A DNA stretch of 64,000 nucleotides from JBBQNR01 sp963774075 (GTDB taxonomy: Bacteria > Actinomycetota > Thermoleophilia > Solirubrobacterales > JBBDJG01): the NCBI GenBank assembly GCA_963774075.1, contig CAVZDP010000003.1, forward strand, positions 744,001 to 808,000, read 5' to 3'. This document shows positions 27,872 to 36,528 of the stretch, piece by piece. Positions within the stretch are counted from its first letter, which is position 1. Each line of letters begins with the position of its first letter. The notes under the pieces were generated by a model. That model was not told the origin of the DNA. It saw nothing but the letters and a program-made list of their open reading frames with translations, and searched no databases. The translations under genes and the position numbers were made by a program.

Positions 27872-28439
27872 TGGGGGACGCGACCCGTCACCGATCCCGA
27901 CTCGCGCAACCCTGAAGACAACCCGCGGCTTCGTCCAGGGCTACAACGCCCAGGCGGTCGTCACCGAAAACCAGATCGTGATCGCCGCCGACATCTCGAC
28001 CGAGTCGCTCGACACGGCCAACCTAGAACCGATGGTCGAAGAAGCCTGCGCGGCGCTCGAAGCTGCGGGCGTCACCGACAAGCCTGGTGTCGTGCTCGCC
28101 GACGCCGGCTACTGGCGAAACGACGCGATCGAGGCGATCGTCAAGCGCGGAATCCAAACACTCGTTGCTCCCGACGCCGACAGCCGCAGGGAGCCAAGAC
28201 CAGGGCGACGAGGAGGTCTTTACGACTTTGTGCGCCGCGTCTTGGCAACCGAACATGGCAAGCAGCTCTACCTGCGAAGACAAGGGTCGGTCGAGTCGGT
28301 CTTCGGTCAGATCAAGGCGAATCGAGGAGTGAGGAGGTTCCAGCGTCGTGGTCGATTAGCCGTGTTGTCCGAGTGGCGGCTCGTGACGGCGACCCACAAC
28401 CTCCTGAAACTCCATCAACACAGGCTGACCGCCGCCTAA
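27872..28439 (+). pseudogene. 3' fragment of an IS1182/IS5-type transposase
   Basis: Only the C-terminal part of a DDE transposase remains. VTDPDSR (about 27886-27906) and LKTTRGFVQGYNAQAVV (from about 27913) are in different frames, so a frameshift separates them. The later part has VLADAGYWRN and the catalytic-Glu segment SVESVFGQIKANRGVRRFQRRG region at 28290-28350, then LVTATHNLLKLHQHRL and a stop at 28439. The N-terminal part is missing; the IS256 element ends exactly at its left border and may have cut it. Confidence 0.75.
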
Positions 28440-28463
28440 AGAGACCCAGCGTTCGATTCTCAC

Positions 28464-28490
28464 CGCCGCCTAACTCAGGGCGGCGTTTTA
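28464..28490 (+). terminator. intrinsic terminator after the transposase fragment
   Basis: CGCCGCC (28464-28470) pairs with GGCGGCG (28479-28485) over an 8-nt loop, followed by TTTTA. It sits 25 bp past the transposase stop. The rest of 28440-28709 holds one repeat copy and no convincing gene. Confidence 0.6.
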
Positions 28491-28496
28491 ATGCCT

Positions 28497-28519
28497 GGCG
28501 CGGACTTCGTGCGACAGCC
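28497..28519 (+). repeat. intergenic palindromic repeat, diverged copy
   Basis: GCGCGGACTTCGTGCGACAGCC shares GCGCG and TGCGACAGC with the consensus. It follows the transposase fragment and its terminator. Confidence 0.4.
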
Positions 28520-28709
28520 TCCGCGATCTGCGGAAGTGACGGAAGGCCTGCTGCACTGGCGGCTCGTTGTTTGCCGCTCATGTGCGATTGGCGGGATACT
28601 TGGCGGGCAGTGTCGCCTGGGAGCGTCCAGATCCTGCAGCGAGCCATCCGCATCTTCATCCGGCGCGACGACGAGGCCGTGATCGCGTCGATTGACCCAG
28701 GGATCGACT

Positions 28710-29753
28710 ATGACCTCGAGCGATAGAGGACCGGTCGAGTCCGAGCCCCACGTGGCCGACGAACCGCTTCGGACGCTTCGCCGACTTATCGCCGGGTGGT
28801 GGGTCTCCAAGGCGGTCTACGTGGCCGCGAAGCTTGGGATCGCCGATCTCCTCGCCGAGGGTCCCAGGCGCGTCGACGAGCTTGCGCGAGCCACCGAGAC
28901 TCACGAGCAGTCGCTCCATCGGGTGCTGAGGGCGCTTGCCTCGCTTGGGGTCTTCGCGGAGACCGCGCAGGGCTTCGAACTCACGCCAATGGCCGACTAC
29001 CTGCGCTCAGACTCGCCGCGGTCGGTGCGCGGCCTCGCCATGCTCCACGGCGAGCCGTGGCACTGGCGCGCTTGGGAGGACGCCCTGCGCAGCGTGAGGA
29101 CCGGCGCGCCCGCGTTCGATTCGGCCCACAGGCAGGATTTCTTCGGCTACCTGCGCGAGCATGCCGACGCGGCCGCCGTCTTCGATGAGGCGATGAGCGG
29201 CATTTCGCGGTCCCAGCATGCTGCCGTCGTCGACGCGTATGACTTCTCCGGCATCGAGCACCTGGTCGACGTCGGCGGCGGCCACGGCACGCTGCTCGCC
29301 CTGATCCTGCGGGCCTACCCCGACCTGACCGGCACACTTTTCGACTTGCCCGATGTGGTCGGTGGCGCCCGCCCAGCTCTGGAACAAACAGGGGTTGCCG
29401 ATCGCTGTGAGGTGCGCGGCGGGGACTTCTTTGAGTCCGTTCCGACGGGCGATGCCTACCTGCTCGCACACGTGATCCACGACTGGCAGGACGATCAGGC
29501 GGCGCAGATACTCGACAACTGCCGCCGCTCGATCGCGTCGGATGGGCGCATCGTCCTCGCCGAGATCGTGATACCGACCGGCAATGAGTTCTCTCACGGA
29601 AAGCTGCTCGACCTTGAGATGCTCGTCTGCTTCAGAGGGCGCGAGCGGACCGAGGCTGAGTATTCGCGCCTGCTCGAGTCGACCGGCTTCCGCCTCACCC
29701 GGGTGGTCCCGACCGCGGGGGAGGACAGCGCGATCGAGGCCGTGCCTGCATGA
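28710..29753 (+). CDS. SAM-dependent O-methyltransferase (plant OMT/hydroxyneurosporene type)
   Basis: The 347-residue product has an N-terminal winged-helix dimerisation domain (AKLGIADLLAEGPRRVDELA, then LHRVLRALASLGVFAE) and a C-terminal Rossmann domain. The SAM motif is HLVDVGGGHGTLLALILRAYP, followed by FDLPDVV and HVIHDWQDDQAAQIL with the catalytic-region His. Such enzymes methylate hydroxyl groups of small aromatic or polyketide metabolites; the substrate cannot be named. ATG 28710 is chosen over an in-frame TTG at 28692. Confidence 0.87.
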   Translation: MTSSDRGPVESEPHVADEPLRTLRRLIAGWWVSKAVYVAAKLGIADLLAEGPRRVDELARATETHEQSLHRVLRALASLGVFAETAQGFELTPMADYLRSDSPRSVRGLAMLHGEPWHWRAWEDALRSVRTGAPAFDSAHRQDFFGYLREHADAAAVFDEAMSGISRSQHAAVVDAYDFSGIEHLVDVGGGHGTLLALILRAYPDLTGTLFDLPDVVGGARPALEQTGVADRCEVRGGDFFESVPTGDAYLLAHVIHDWQDDQAAQILDNCRRSIASDGRIVLAEIVIPTGNEFSHGKLLDLEMLVCFRGRERTEAEYSRLLESTGFRLTRVVPTAGEDSAIEAVPA

Positions 29754-29989
29754 CCACTTCAGGATGTTGCGGGGGGCTGCCGCGTTGACGATTCGACTCG
29801 GTCGAGCCGGGGTGACTCCTTCGGCCACAAAACAGCCTTCCAGCGAAGACGCTTGCCGCTAGCGCAACGGACGACCTGCGGGCGTCTGACCCGTCGGCCG
29901 GTGCGCTCCTCCTTTTCGCGACAAACGGCAGAGTCTTGGACTCTCAGTCGCGCGGTCCCGAGCAACGAAATACGAGATACTTCGCAGCT

Positions 29990-30409
29990 ATGTCGCAGGA
30001 GAACATCGAGACTGTTCGCGTCGGCCTCACAGCGTGGAACGCGGGCGACATGGACGCCGTTCGCGAACGCTATGATCCCACCGTCGTCGTGCGCGCGGCG
30101 GAAGGTTGGCCGGAGCCGGGGCCCGCCGTAGGTCTGGAGGAGGTCATGCGTCAGTGGGAGCAGATGCGGGACGCCTTTGACTTCGACACGCTTGAACCGA
30201 TCAGCGACTTCGTCGATGTGGGTGACCGAGTTGCGGTGAGGCAATCCTGGCGTGGCGTGGGTCACGGCCCTGTATCCACCTTGGATCTCACGAGTGTCTA
30301 CACGGTGCGCAACGGCAGGGTCGTGTACCAGGAGTTCTTCTGGGATCACGCGGAGGCCCTCGAAGCACTCGGCCTGTCGGATCCAGACGTCCGCGCCGAA
30401 CGTTCCTGA
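29990..30409 (+). CDS. NTF2/SnoaL-like protein
   Basis: The 139-residue product has the NTF2-like cone fold signature used by polyketide cyclases, dehydratases and many proteins of unknown role. It opens MSQENIETVRVGLTAWNAGD, the pattern shared by the paralogues in this region, and ends in the AEALEALGLSDPD block. ATG follows GATACT by 10 nt with no Shine-Dalgarno, so the mRNA is probably leaderless. No catalytic His/Asp pair could be assigned. First intact member of the local family. Confidence 0.8.
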   Translation: MSQENIETVRVGLTAWNAGDMDAVRERYDPTVVVRAAEGWPEPGPAVGLEEVMRQWEQMRDAFDFDTLEPISDFVDVGDRVAVRQSWRGVGHGPVSTLDLTSVYTVRNGRVVYQEFFWDHAEALEALGLSDPDVRAERS

Positions 30410-30526
30410 CACCTCGGCCTGCCGGAGGGACGCTGCAGGCAAGCGGGCTGCCCCAAACTCCCTACCGCGGAGGCGATCCCCGAGGGATAGGATCGGCCGG
30501 ACTCCAAAATCCGAAGGAGGATCGAA

Positions 30527-30802
30527 ATGCACGCAGCAGTTACAAGGGTGACCGTTACCGAGGGCGAGGCGGCGACGAAGTTCTTGCGCGAGGAGATCGT
30601 TCCGCGATTGTCCCAGGCTCCCGGCTTCGTCACGGGGTACTGGGTCAGGCTCGAGGGAGGAGACCAAGGTACATCGATCATTGTTTTCGAGTCCGAGGAC
30701 GCTGCCCGCGCGGCAGCAGACCAAATCCGCGAGAGCACCGATTCGAATCCTGGTGTGTCGCTCAACGACGTCACGGTCGGCGAGGTAGTCGCGAACGCTT
30801 GA
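30527..30802 (+). CDS. small antibiotic-monooxygenase-like (ABM/Dabb fold) protein
   Basis: The 91-residue product looks like a dimeric alpha-beta barrel protein: MHAAVTRVTVTEGEA, then APGFVTGYWVRLEGG and the SIIVFESEDAARAAADQIR segment. It resembles the 95-residue protein at 39748-40035. It has a good GGAGG 6 nt before ATG, unlike its leaderless neighbours. Function unknown; such proteins can be cofactor-free oxygenases or stress proteins. Confidence 0.65.
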   Translation: MHAAVTRVTVTEGEAATKFLREEIVPRLSQAPGFVTGYWVRLEGGDQGTSIIVFESEDAARAAADQIRESTDSNPGVSLNDVTVGEVVANA

Positions 30803-30859
30803 CGGCTTGGCTGAATTGTCAACGGCAGACTCCTGAATCTAGGGGATAGTGCGCGGGCG

Positions 30860-31285
30860 ATGTCGCGGGAGAACATCGAAGTGGCGCGGCGGTTCTATGA
30901 GAGTTGGAGCAAGCAGGATCTCGCCGGGGTTTTGGATTGCACGCACGCGGAGTTCGTGCTCGATTGGTCGGCCTCGCAAGCCCCGTTCGGCGGCATCTAC
31001 TCCGGGGAAGAAGGCTTCAGGCGATTCTGGAGCGAGCACAACGATGTGTGGGAGGAGTTCGAGCTCGACGTGATTGAAGGCGTCGAGTGCACCCACGACC
31101 AGGTCATTACCGTCACTGTCGTCCGTGGACGAGGTGCGGGAAGTGGCGTCAGGATCGAAGGCACGGGTGCGGTGCTGTGGACACTGCGTGAGAGCAAAGT
31201 CCTCAGCGCCAAGCTTTTCCAGAGCAAGGCCGAAGCCCTCGAAGCCGTGCGAATGTCGGAGCAGGACGCTCAAGCCGACTCCTAA
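30860..31285 (+). CDS. NTF2/SnoaL-like protein
   Basis: This 141-residue paralogue opens MSRENIEVARRFYESWSKQD and ends KAEALEAVRMSEQDAQADS. The middle has RGRGAGSGVRIEGTGAVLWTL, matching the R-G-x-G-S-G-V block of the family. GATAGT lies 11 nt before ATG without a Shine-Dalgarno, so it is probably leaderless. Confidence 0.78.
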   Translation: MSRENIEVARRFYESWSKQDLAGVLDCTHAEFVLDWSASQAPFGGIYSGEEGFRRFWSEHNDVWEEFELDVIEGVECTHDQVITVTVVRGRGAGSGVRIEGTGAVLWTLRESKVLSAKLFQSKAEALEAVRMSEQDAQADS

Positions 31286-31398
31286 GCCCTACTCACGGCG
31301 CTCTTGCTCCGCGCGCGACAAGCGACGGCGCAAGTTGGCTCCACGGATGATCGCAGCCGCGTCGTAGTTCAAGTGGCGCCGGCACTACCGCACTGCCT

Positions 31399-31806
31399 TC
31401 ATGCCGTCTGCTGGCTCTGTTGAAGCGCTTCGCGTGCCTCCTCAGCCGTCCGCCGAGCGACGATCTTAGTCGCGAGACCGTCACGCACCGTGACCGCGTG
31501 GCCGAACCGCATGTCGACGTCCACGCCGCTGCCCACGCCCTTCCCACGGAATCTGATCGCCACCACGAACCAATCGCCTTCCTCTTCGATCTGCTCGATG
31601 TCGATGCGGAATGTCTCCCACACCTCAAGCAGTTGGCGCCAAAACTCGATCATCCGCTCGTGGCCGCGGTACACCGGATCGAAACCGGGGAAGATGCCGG
31701 GCAGATGGAGCTCCACATTGGGGTGCATTGACTCGAGCCAGGCATCGAGGTCACCCCGATTCCAGGCCTCGTAGCCGGCGAGAAGGAGCTCGGAGTTCTT
31801 TGACAT
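31399..31806 (-). CDS. NTF2/SnoaL-like protein
   Basis: The 135-residue product opens MSKNSELLLAGYEAWNRGDL and has HPNVELHLPGIFPGFDPVYRG, RFRGKGVGSGVDVDMRFGHA and a closing TAEEAREALQQSQQ. It is a clear member of the local family. An upstream in-frame extension to 31923 exists but family alignment puts the start at ATG 31806. It converges on the 30860 gene. Confidence 0.78.
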   Translation of the reverse strand: MSKNSELLLAGYEAWNRGDLDAWLESMHPNVELHLPGIFPGFDPVYRGHERMIEFWRQLLEVWETFRIDIEQIEEEGDWFVVAIRFRGKGVGSGVDVDMRFGHAVTVRDGLATKIVARRTAEEAREALQQSQQTA

Positions 31807-31989
31807 CACCGTCGCCAGCATCCCAGATGCCGGGCAGGCCGTGTTGCGCCCGCGCGGGCTACCGCTTGGCGCGAGTTGGAGCAGCGCGCGCGGCGTCGGA
31901 CCGGGCGTGACGGTGACGCACAAGCTCCGAATGCAGGCTTGCTTCTCGCGGTTGATCCCGCGAGGATGACGCGTATTCGGAGGAGAGAT

Positions 31990-32787
31990 ATGTCACCAGT
32001 CACCGTTGACGACGTACCGCTCGCGTATGAGGAGACGGGCAATGGCCCGCCAGTGGTGCTCGTCCACGGAACCGCGGCTAACCAGTGGGGTGAGTTGCCG
32101 GCCCTGCTCGAGACGGATCACAGGGTCATCGCGTACGACCGGCGATCTTTTGGTCGCTCCCAGGCACCGGCGCCCCCGGAGCTGAGCCGCCACGCCCAGG
32201 ACCTTGCTGCTCTCGTCAGGGAACTCGGGGCCGTGCCGGTGAAGATTGTTGGTTGGAGTGCCGGCGGAATCGTGGCCCTCGAGTTCGCCGTTTCCTACCC
32301 GGAGCTGGTGTCGGGGCTCGTTCTGGTCGAGCCTCCCCTTTATGCCAAGCGACGTCCGACTCTGCGACAGGCGCGCGCGGTCCTGACGGCGCAGCTGCTC
32401 GGTCGCCTCGGACGTGACCGCAGGGGGGCTGAAGCCTTCTTGCGCTGGGCAGGTCGCCGCGCCGACGGCGGAACCGATCTCGATCGCATGTCCCCGATCG
32501 CCCGTGAGGAGCTACTCGCGAACGCCTCGGCGATCGTGCGAGAGCTCGGTTTAGGCACAGGAGAGCACTTGACCCCCGAGCAGCTCGGCCAGATCCGTGC
32601 GCCAGCCATCCTCCTCATCGCCACCGAGAGCGAGCCTGCATTCCACAGGGCGGGCGATCGACTGGTCGAGATCGTCCCGGCTCCGCACCGCCGCGAGGTC
32701 GAGCGCTCCGGGCACTTCATGCAGCTGGATCGCCCTGACGCCATCGCGACAGCCGTCCGAGAGGTCGTGGCCAAAAGTCCAGCCTGA
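31990..32787 (+). CDS. alpha/beta hydrolase
   Basis: The 265-residue product has the oxyanion segment VVLVHGTAANQW, the nucleophile elbow VGWSAGGIVALEFA (Ser in G-W-S-A-G) and a catalytic His in ERSGHFMQLDRPDA. The acid is probably the Glu or Asp near LLIATESEPAF. Substrate unknown. ATG 31990 has GGAGGAGAG 3-10 nt upstream. A repeat copy follows 33 bp after its stop. Confidence 0.87.
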   Translation: MSPVTVDDVPLAYEETGNGPPVVLVHGTAANQWGELPALLETDHRVIAYDRRSFGRSQAPAPPELSRHAQDLAALVRELGAVPVKIVGWSAGGIVALEFAVSYPELVSGLVLVEPPLYAKRRPTLRQARAVLTAQLLGRLGRDRRGAEAFLRWAGRRADGGTDLDRMSPIAREELLANASAIVRELGLGTGEHLTPEQLGQIRAPAILLIATESEPAFHRAGDRLVEIVPAPHRREVERSGHFMQLDRPDAIATAVREVVAKSPA

Positions 32788-32819
32788 CTGCCCGGGTTCG
32801 ATTCGCCGTGACTGCCGCA

Positions 32820-32839
32820 AAGCGCGATTTGCGACAGCG
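32820..32839 (+). repeat. intergenic palindromic repeat, copy D
   Basis: AAGCGCGATTTGCGACAGCG, 17 of 20 or so positions like the consensus. It is downstream of the alpha/beta hydrolase. Confidence 0.7.
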
Positions 32840-32979
32840 AGGGCCCTCATCAGGTCCACGCGAAAGGGAAGCGTGACTCGTCTGGCGCGCCGCACTTGGG
32901 CTCCTCGTGCGCTGTGCGGCCCCGCCAGCTGACGCGACCCGACTACGGTTTGAATCTCCCGGCTACTCGATGTGCGTCA

Positions 32980-33204
32980 TCATCGGGGTGTGGGGATCGC
33001 CAACTCATCGCGCGACCTGATGGCCTGGATCTGCGAGCTGAAGACGTCGATCCCTTCCATCTGGCGGACGCAAGCACCCTGCTTGCGCATGCTCGCGAGA
33101 AGAAGCTGATCTCGGACGCTGACCTCGGGGCCGTTCAAGAGCGCCTTGTCGACCTCGTCGATCGCGGTCTGCTTGGCGCCACCGATCCGCTCGCGACACT
33201 CCAT
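32980..33204 (-). CDS. possible small protein of unknown function
   Basis: The reading has strongly GC-rich third positions on the minus strand, more gene-like than the plus strand over the same bases. Product from ATG 33204 is 74 residues (opening MECRERIGGAKQTAIDEVDK). In-frame bases just upstream encode a zinc-ribbon-like SCPVCGGDR, but without a usual start. The competing view is that the plus strand here encodes an N-terminal winged-helix domain of the TIR-like gene (ELRTTAEGRQWAE reads like its end). Weak call. Confidence 0.3.
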   Translation of the reverse strand: MECRERIGGAKQTAIDEVDKALLNGPEVSVRDQLLLASMRKQGACVRQMEGIDVFSSQIQAIRSRDELAIPTPR

Positions 33205-33237
33205 CAACCGGTCGCCGCCGCAGACCGGACAAGAAGG

Positions 33238-34279
33238 ATGAGCGAGTTGCGCACGACGGCCGAGGGTCGGCAGTGGGCCGAGCGCGGTGAACCCGCGGCC
33301 ACCCCGCAGTCCCCGGCCGGGTACGCGGAAGATCCGCGCAAGGTCGCGGTCATGCATGGGCGCGACGAGCCGGCTCGGTCCGCGGTGCTCGCATTCCTGC
33401 GCAAGCTGGGTCTCGATCCCCCTCGAATGGGAGGAGCTCGTCAACCTGACCGAGAGCACTGCGCCGTACAACGGTGAGGCGGTGACGGCTGCGTTCGACG
33501 TCGCCCAAGCCGTCGTAGTCGTCCTCACCCCTGACGATGTTGGTTTTCTCCATCCGGATCTGCGTGGCGAGCGCGAGCGCGAAGATGACCGCGAGCCGAC
33601 GGGACAGGCGCGACTCAACGTTGTCCTTGAGGCTGGCATGGCATTGCAGAGCCATCCCACGCGCACGATCCTCGTTGAGATCGGGCACGCGCGCGAGATC
33701 TCGGATCTGGCTGGGCGCAATGCGGTACGCCTCGATGGAAGCGCAAGCAAGCTCAACAGCCTCGCGAGCCGTCTCGAGCAAGCTGGATGCCCCGTGCGCC
33801 GCACCGGCAATGACTGGCTCGATACGAACGCCTTCGCTGCACTCGATGCCCTCACCCGGGAGGCACCATCGGCCCCGGAGAGCGCTGCCAAGGGATGGAC
33901 CCTCGACGAGCACACGGCAAGCGACCGGGGGAATGCCGCGCGCCGCCAGGCGCGTCACGTCTTCGTCGAGCTGGCAACTATCGATCGCACGCTCGAGCTC
34001 GCCCTGCAGAACGCCTACTGGTGGAATGTCGCATTCGAAGGGCTGCCTGCGACGCAGTGGGAAGCCGCTCGCGACATGCTGGCCGACGAGGTCCCACCGG
34101 TATATGACGCCGTGTTCCCATGCTATGTGGAGGCGGACCAGCTCAATAAGGCGGCCAACAACCACGCCCAAGGCGGCCACGACGACTACGACGATTCGAT
34201 TCGAGACCGACTCGAGTCGCTGCGGGTCGAAATCGCAAGCGTCAAGGCAGCGCTGCGCGAGTACGCGCAGGCCGGGTGA
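33238..34279 (+). pseudogene. TIR-like nucleotide-binding protein, frameshifted at a C5 tract
   Basis: The first frame reads KVAVMHGRDEPARSAVLAFL and RKLGLDP. The second frame resumes with EWEELVNLTESTAPYNGEAV, then AFDVAQAVVVVLTPDDVGF and ARLNVVLEAGMALQSHPTRT. Together these match the predicted TIR-like nucleotide-binding domain found in bacterial signalling and defence proteins. The junction is a run of five C at about 33418-33422; one C fewer restores the frame. The C-terminal 170 residues are of unknown type (ARHVFVELATIDRTLELALQ). ATG 33238 is a conservative start; an in-frame TTG at 32950 would add a possible winged helix. The break may be an error, a real pseudogene or a phase-variable tract. 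Confidence 0.65.
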
Positions 34280-34346
34280 TCTCGGCTCATGAACGCCTGA
34301 TTCAGGTTTCCAGGTCGGGCGCCCCGCTATCGGGCTCGCTGCTGCA

Positions 34347-34366
34347 AGTCGCGCGATGCGACAGCG
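34347..34366 (+). repeat. intergenic palindromic repeat, copy E
   Basis: AGTCGCGCGATGCGACAGCG, 67 bp after the TIR-like gene. The stretch 34280-34471 otherwise shows no gene. Confidence 0.72.
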
Positions 34367-34471
34367 TGTGACTTTGGCATTACATCCTCGCCTCCCCTGT
34401 CGCTTTCATGGGGATGCGAGAGTACGCCGGGAGCCGGAGAGGACAGTCGCGAGATCCAGTTCAACTCCGAG

Positions 34472-34900
34472 CTAGGTCTCTAGTACCGATTCGGCCGGCC
34501 GCTCCGTGGTTATCGGATCGGCGTGTCGATGGACCACCTTCCAGACCCCGTCCTCGGGTCGGAAGATGCTCGTAACCCGAAGGGCAACCAAAGCGGGCTC
34601 CTGCCTTCCGGCGATCTTGGCTTTGAACGTTTCAACCTCGACAAGATACGCCAGCCCAGGAGTTTCAAACTTGGCTATCTGCTCAAACCTCGCTGGCGCG
34701 CCGTCGGTGTAGTTGGCTGCGGCACGCTCCAATCTCTCCTCGACGGCGGCCCGTCCACGTGCGAAGGGACCGAAAGGGTTGCCGAGGGTCACGTCCCCTC
34801 GTTGCGAGAACATCGCTTTGTACGCGTCAGGGTTGCCGTTGATGATCTCGCCAAGCGCTCGGTGGTAGCCATCGAGGAATTGTTCGTCTAACGCTGTCAC
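34472..34900 (-). CDS. NTF2-like protein (DUF4440/SgcJ-like subgroup)
   Basis: The 142-residue product opens with TALDEQFLDGYHRALGEIIN and ends with GVWKVVHRHADPITTERPAE. It belongs to the NTF2 fold but to a subgroup distinct from the MSxENVE proteins: the ending VWKVVHRHAD is typical of SgcJ/DUF4440 proteins. Starts at GTG 34900 with GAGGAG 6 nt upstream, so it has its own Shine-Dalgarno. Confidence 0.75.
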   Translation of the reverse strand: MTALDEQFLDGYHRALGEIINGNPDAYKAMFSQRGDVTLGNPFGPFARGRAAVEERLERAAANYTDGAPARFEQIAKFETPGLAYLVEVETFKAKIAGRQEPALVALRVTSIFRPEDGVWKVVHRHADPITTERPAESVLET

Positions 34901-34942
34901 TCAGATCTCCTCGCTTTACGTGCTTGCCCGGAGCATCTCGGA

Positions 34943-35527
34943 TCACGCCGTGCGGAACTCACGTCCGCCAATGCCCAGCGCCCGGACGCTCGGCGCTCCT
35001 TCCACAATACGAACCGGCAGAACCTCGCCGCCGAGCCACTGCTCGAGTCGCGCGGGCTCGCCGGCGACCTCGATCCACATGATCCCTCCCGCGTCACCTG
35101 CCGCTCCGGGATCCACCACCCCAATGTCGCGCGCGATGAAGAACGGCAGGAACGGCTCGCGCATTGATTCGATCAGGCCGGTCAGGTGTGCGGAGAGTCC
35201 CTCCCGTGCAATCGTCGTGATCGATGTTCCCAACCGCTCGGCAATCGGTCCGACGTCATCGACGGCGACCGACCATGCCGCGAGGCCGTCCGCTGCCTGC
35301 TCGATGCGCTCGCGAATCGCGACACCGACAGGTGAACCTGCGGCCTCATCCGGATCGACGACGGCAAGCAGCTCCAGGTACCCGCCACCGAGCGGCATGA
35401 TCCGATTCTGCGTGCCAAGCCCCTCATGCCGGCCGCCTGCCACCGTCGGCATGCCCAATTCCGCCTCGACACGTGCCGCAGCCGTGTCGAGGTCGGCGGC
35501 GGCATAAATGACATGGTCGATCTGCAT
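34943..35527 (-). CDS. glyoxalase-like (VOC fold) protein
   Basis: The 194-residue product begins MQIDHVIYAAADLDTAAARV, a typical opening of the glyoxalase-like domain, and continues with LGTQNRIMPLGGGYLELLAV, where His/Glu metal ligands of the fold would lie. A second half-domain follows (WSVAVDDVGPIAERL, IMWIEVAGEPARLEQWLGG). It may bind a metal and a small metabolite; the reaction is unknown. It is separated by 42 bp from the next gene downstream. Confidence 0.75.
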   Translation of the reverse strand: MQIDHVIYAAADLDTAAARVEAELGMPTVAGGRHEGLGTQNRIMPLGGGYLELLAVVDPDEAAGSPVGVAIRERIEQAADGLAAWSVAVDDVGPIAERLGTSITTIAREGLSAHLTGLIESMREPFLPFFIARDIGVVDPGAAGDAGGIMWIEVAGEPARLEQWLGGEVLPVRIVEGAPSVRALGIGGREFRTA

Positions 35528-35633
35528 AGCTGTTCGACCGTAGCCGACCTAGGATGGTTCTGGAAAGGCGGGCGCGTCATAGCTCCTGGCCCTGCCGGTT
35601 CTCGCGCGAAGCAGCCGCCGCCGACCTGCCTCC

Positions 35634-36032
35634 TCAGAGACCCGCTGCCTTCAGTGCCGCGGCGCGATCCTCAAACGCGACGAATCGCACGACTTGTCCT
35701 TCCCGAATGGTCCACAGGTGGAATACCGGCGTGCTGGATTCGACGCCGCTCGAGCGCCCGACGGCGTACAGCCGGCCGGATGCAAGTACCTCCTCCTCGC
35801 TAAGAGGTCGCAGCTCCTCCACCTCCCAGCGAACTCCCGATCTCCAGGCCCCCCAGAACCGTCGCCACTCGCCCAAGAGAGCGTCCCGTCCGCGGATCGG
35901 CTCGGTTTGGTCGGGCGCCGCCACCTTGCCGAAGTCCCAATCTACGTCGGGATGGAAGTGCTCGAGCCCCCAGTTCCCAGCGTTCCACGCCGCATAAATG
36001 TCACCCACGACACCGACTGCGTCCCTAGGCAT
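35634..36032 (-). CDS. NTF2/SnoaL-like protein
   Basis: The 132-residue product opens MPRDAVGVVGDIYAAWNAGN and has HFHPDVDWDFGKVAAPDQTE and a closing FVAFEDRAAALKAAGL. The family pattern is clear but the MSxENVE start is replaced. GAGATAACCT lies just upstream of ATG, consistent with a leaderless promoter like the siblings. Confidence 0.76.
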   Translation of the reverse strand: MPRDAVGVVGDIYAAWNAGNWGLEHFHPDVDWDFGKVAAPDQTEPIRGRDALLGEWRRFWGAWRSGVRWEVEELRPLSEEEVLASGRLYAVGRSSGVESSTPVFHLWTIREGQVVRFVAFEDRAAALKAAGL

Positions 36033-36094
36033 GCCTCGAGGTTATCTCAGGGCTTAGAACGGGACACCCTTTCTCTGCGCGCCTCGCCACTGCA

Positions 36095-36114
36095 TTTCGC
36101 ACAATGCAGCAGCG
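36095..36114 (+). repeat. intergenic palindromic repeat, copy F
   Basis: TTTCGCACAATGCAGCAGCG, ending 6 bp before the stop of the next minus-strand gene. Confidence 0.62.
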
Positions 36115-36120
36115 TCACGA

Positions 36121-36525
36121 TCAGGAGCCGCCGGCCTGGGCATCTTGCTCCGATAGGCCCACGGCTTCGAGGGCTTCGGCATGGCTGCGGAAGTCGCACA
36201 CGCGGACCACCTTGCCGTCACGAAACGTGAAGAGCTGCGCGAGCTCACCGCCGATGTGCAACCCGGTCGTCCGCCCGGTCCCGGTGACCTCACCCAGGGC
36301 CAGCACCGATTCGCCCAAGTCGCGAATGTCGTCGAATTGAACCGTGAGGCCCACGTCGCCCTTGAAGCTCTCCCACGCCTGGCGTGCCCCCGCATGCCCC
36401 CGGAACACCTCCATGAGAGCGGACCATTCGACCTCAGGAGCGAATTGCTCGATCCAGGCGTCGAAGTCATCTTTGTTCCACGCCTCGAACCCACGTTTGA
36501 AGCTGTCGACGTTCTCCTGCGACAT
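36121..36525 (-). CDS. NTF2/SnoaL-like protein
   Basis: The 134-residue product opens MSQENVDSFKRGFEAWNKDD and ends AEALEAVGLSEQDAQAGGS, nearly the same ending as the 30860 protein. The middle GTGRTTGLHIGGELAQLFTF is the conserved family block. It follows the 36529 gene by 3 bp, so the two form a pair on one transcript. Confidence 0.8.
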   Translation of the reverse strand: MSQENVDSFKRGFEAWNKDDFDAWIEQFAPEVEWSALMEVFRGHAGARQAWESFKGDVGLTVQFDDIRDLGESVLALGEVTGTGRTTGLHIGGELAQLFTFRDGKVVRVCDFRSHAEALEAVGLSEQDAQAGGS

Positions 36526-36528
36526 CGC

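Noticed and set aside
28461..28490. GCCTAAC near a hairpin, resembling an integron attC core site
   Set aside because: It is part of a simple terminator stem-loop; no GTTRRRY partner, no integron integrase and no attC-like folding were seen, and the recurring repeat of the region has a different sequence.
32980..33915. Long minus-strand reading across the TIR-like gene
   Set aside because: Most of it is antisense to the recognisable TIR-like domain; only the last 75 codons are kept as a weak candidate.
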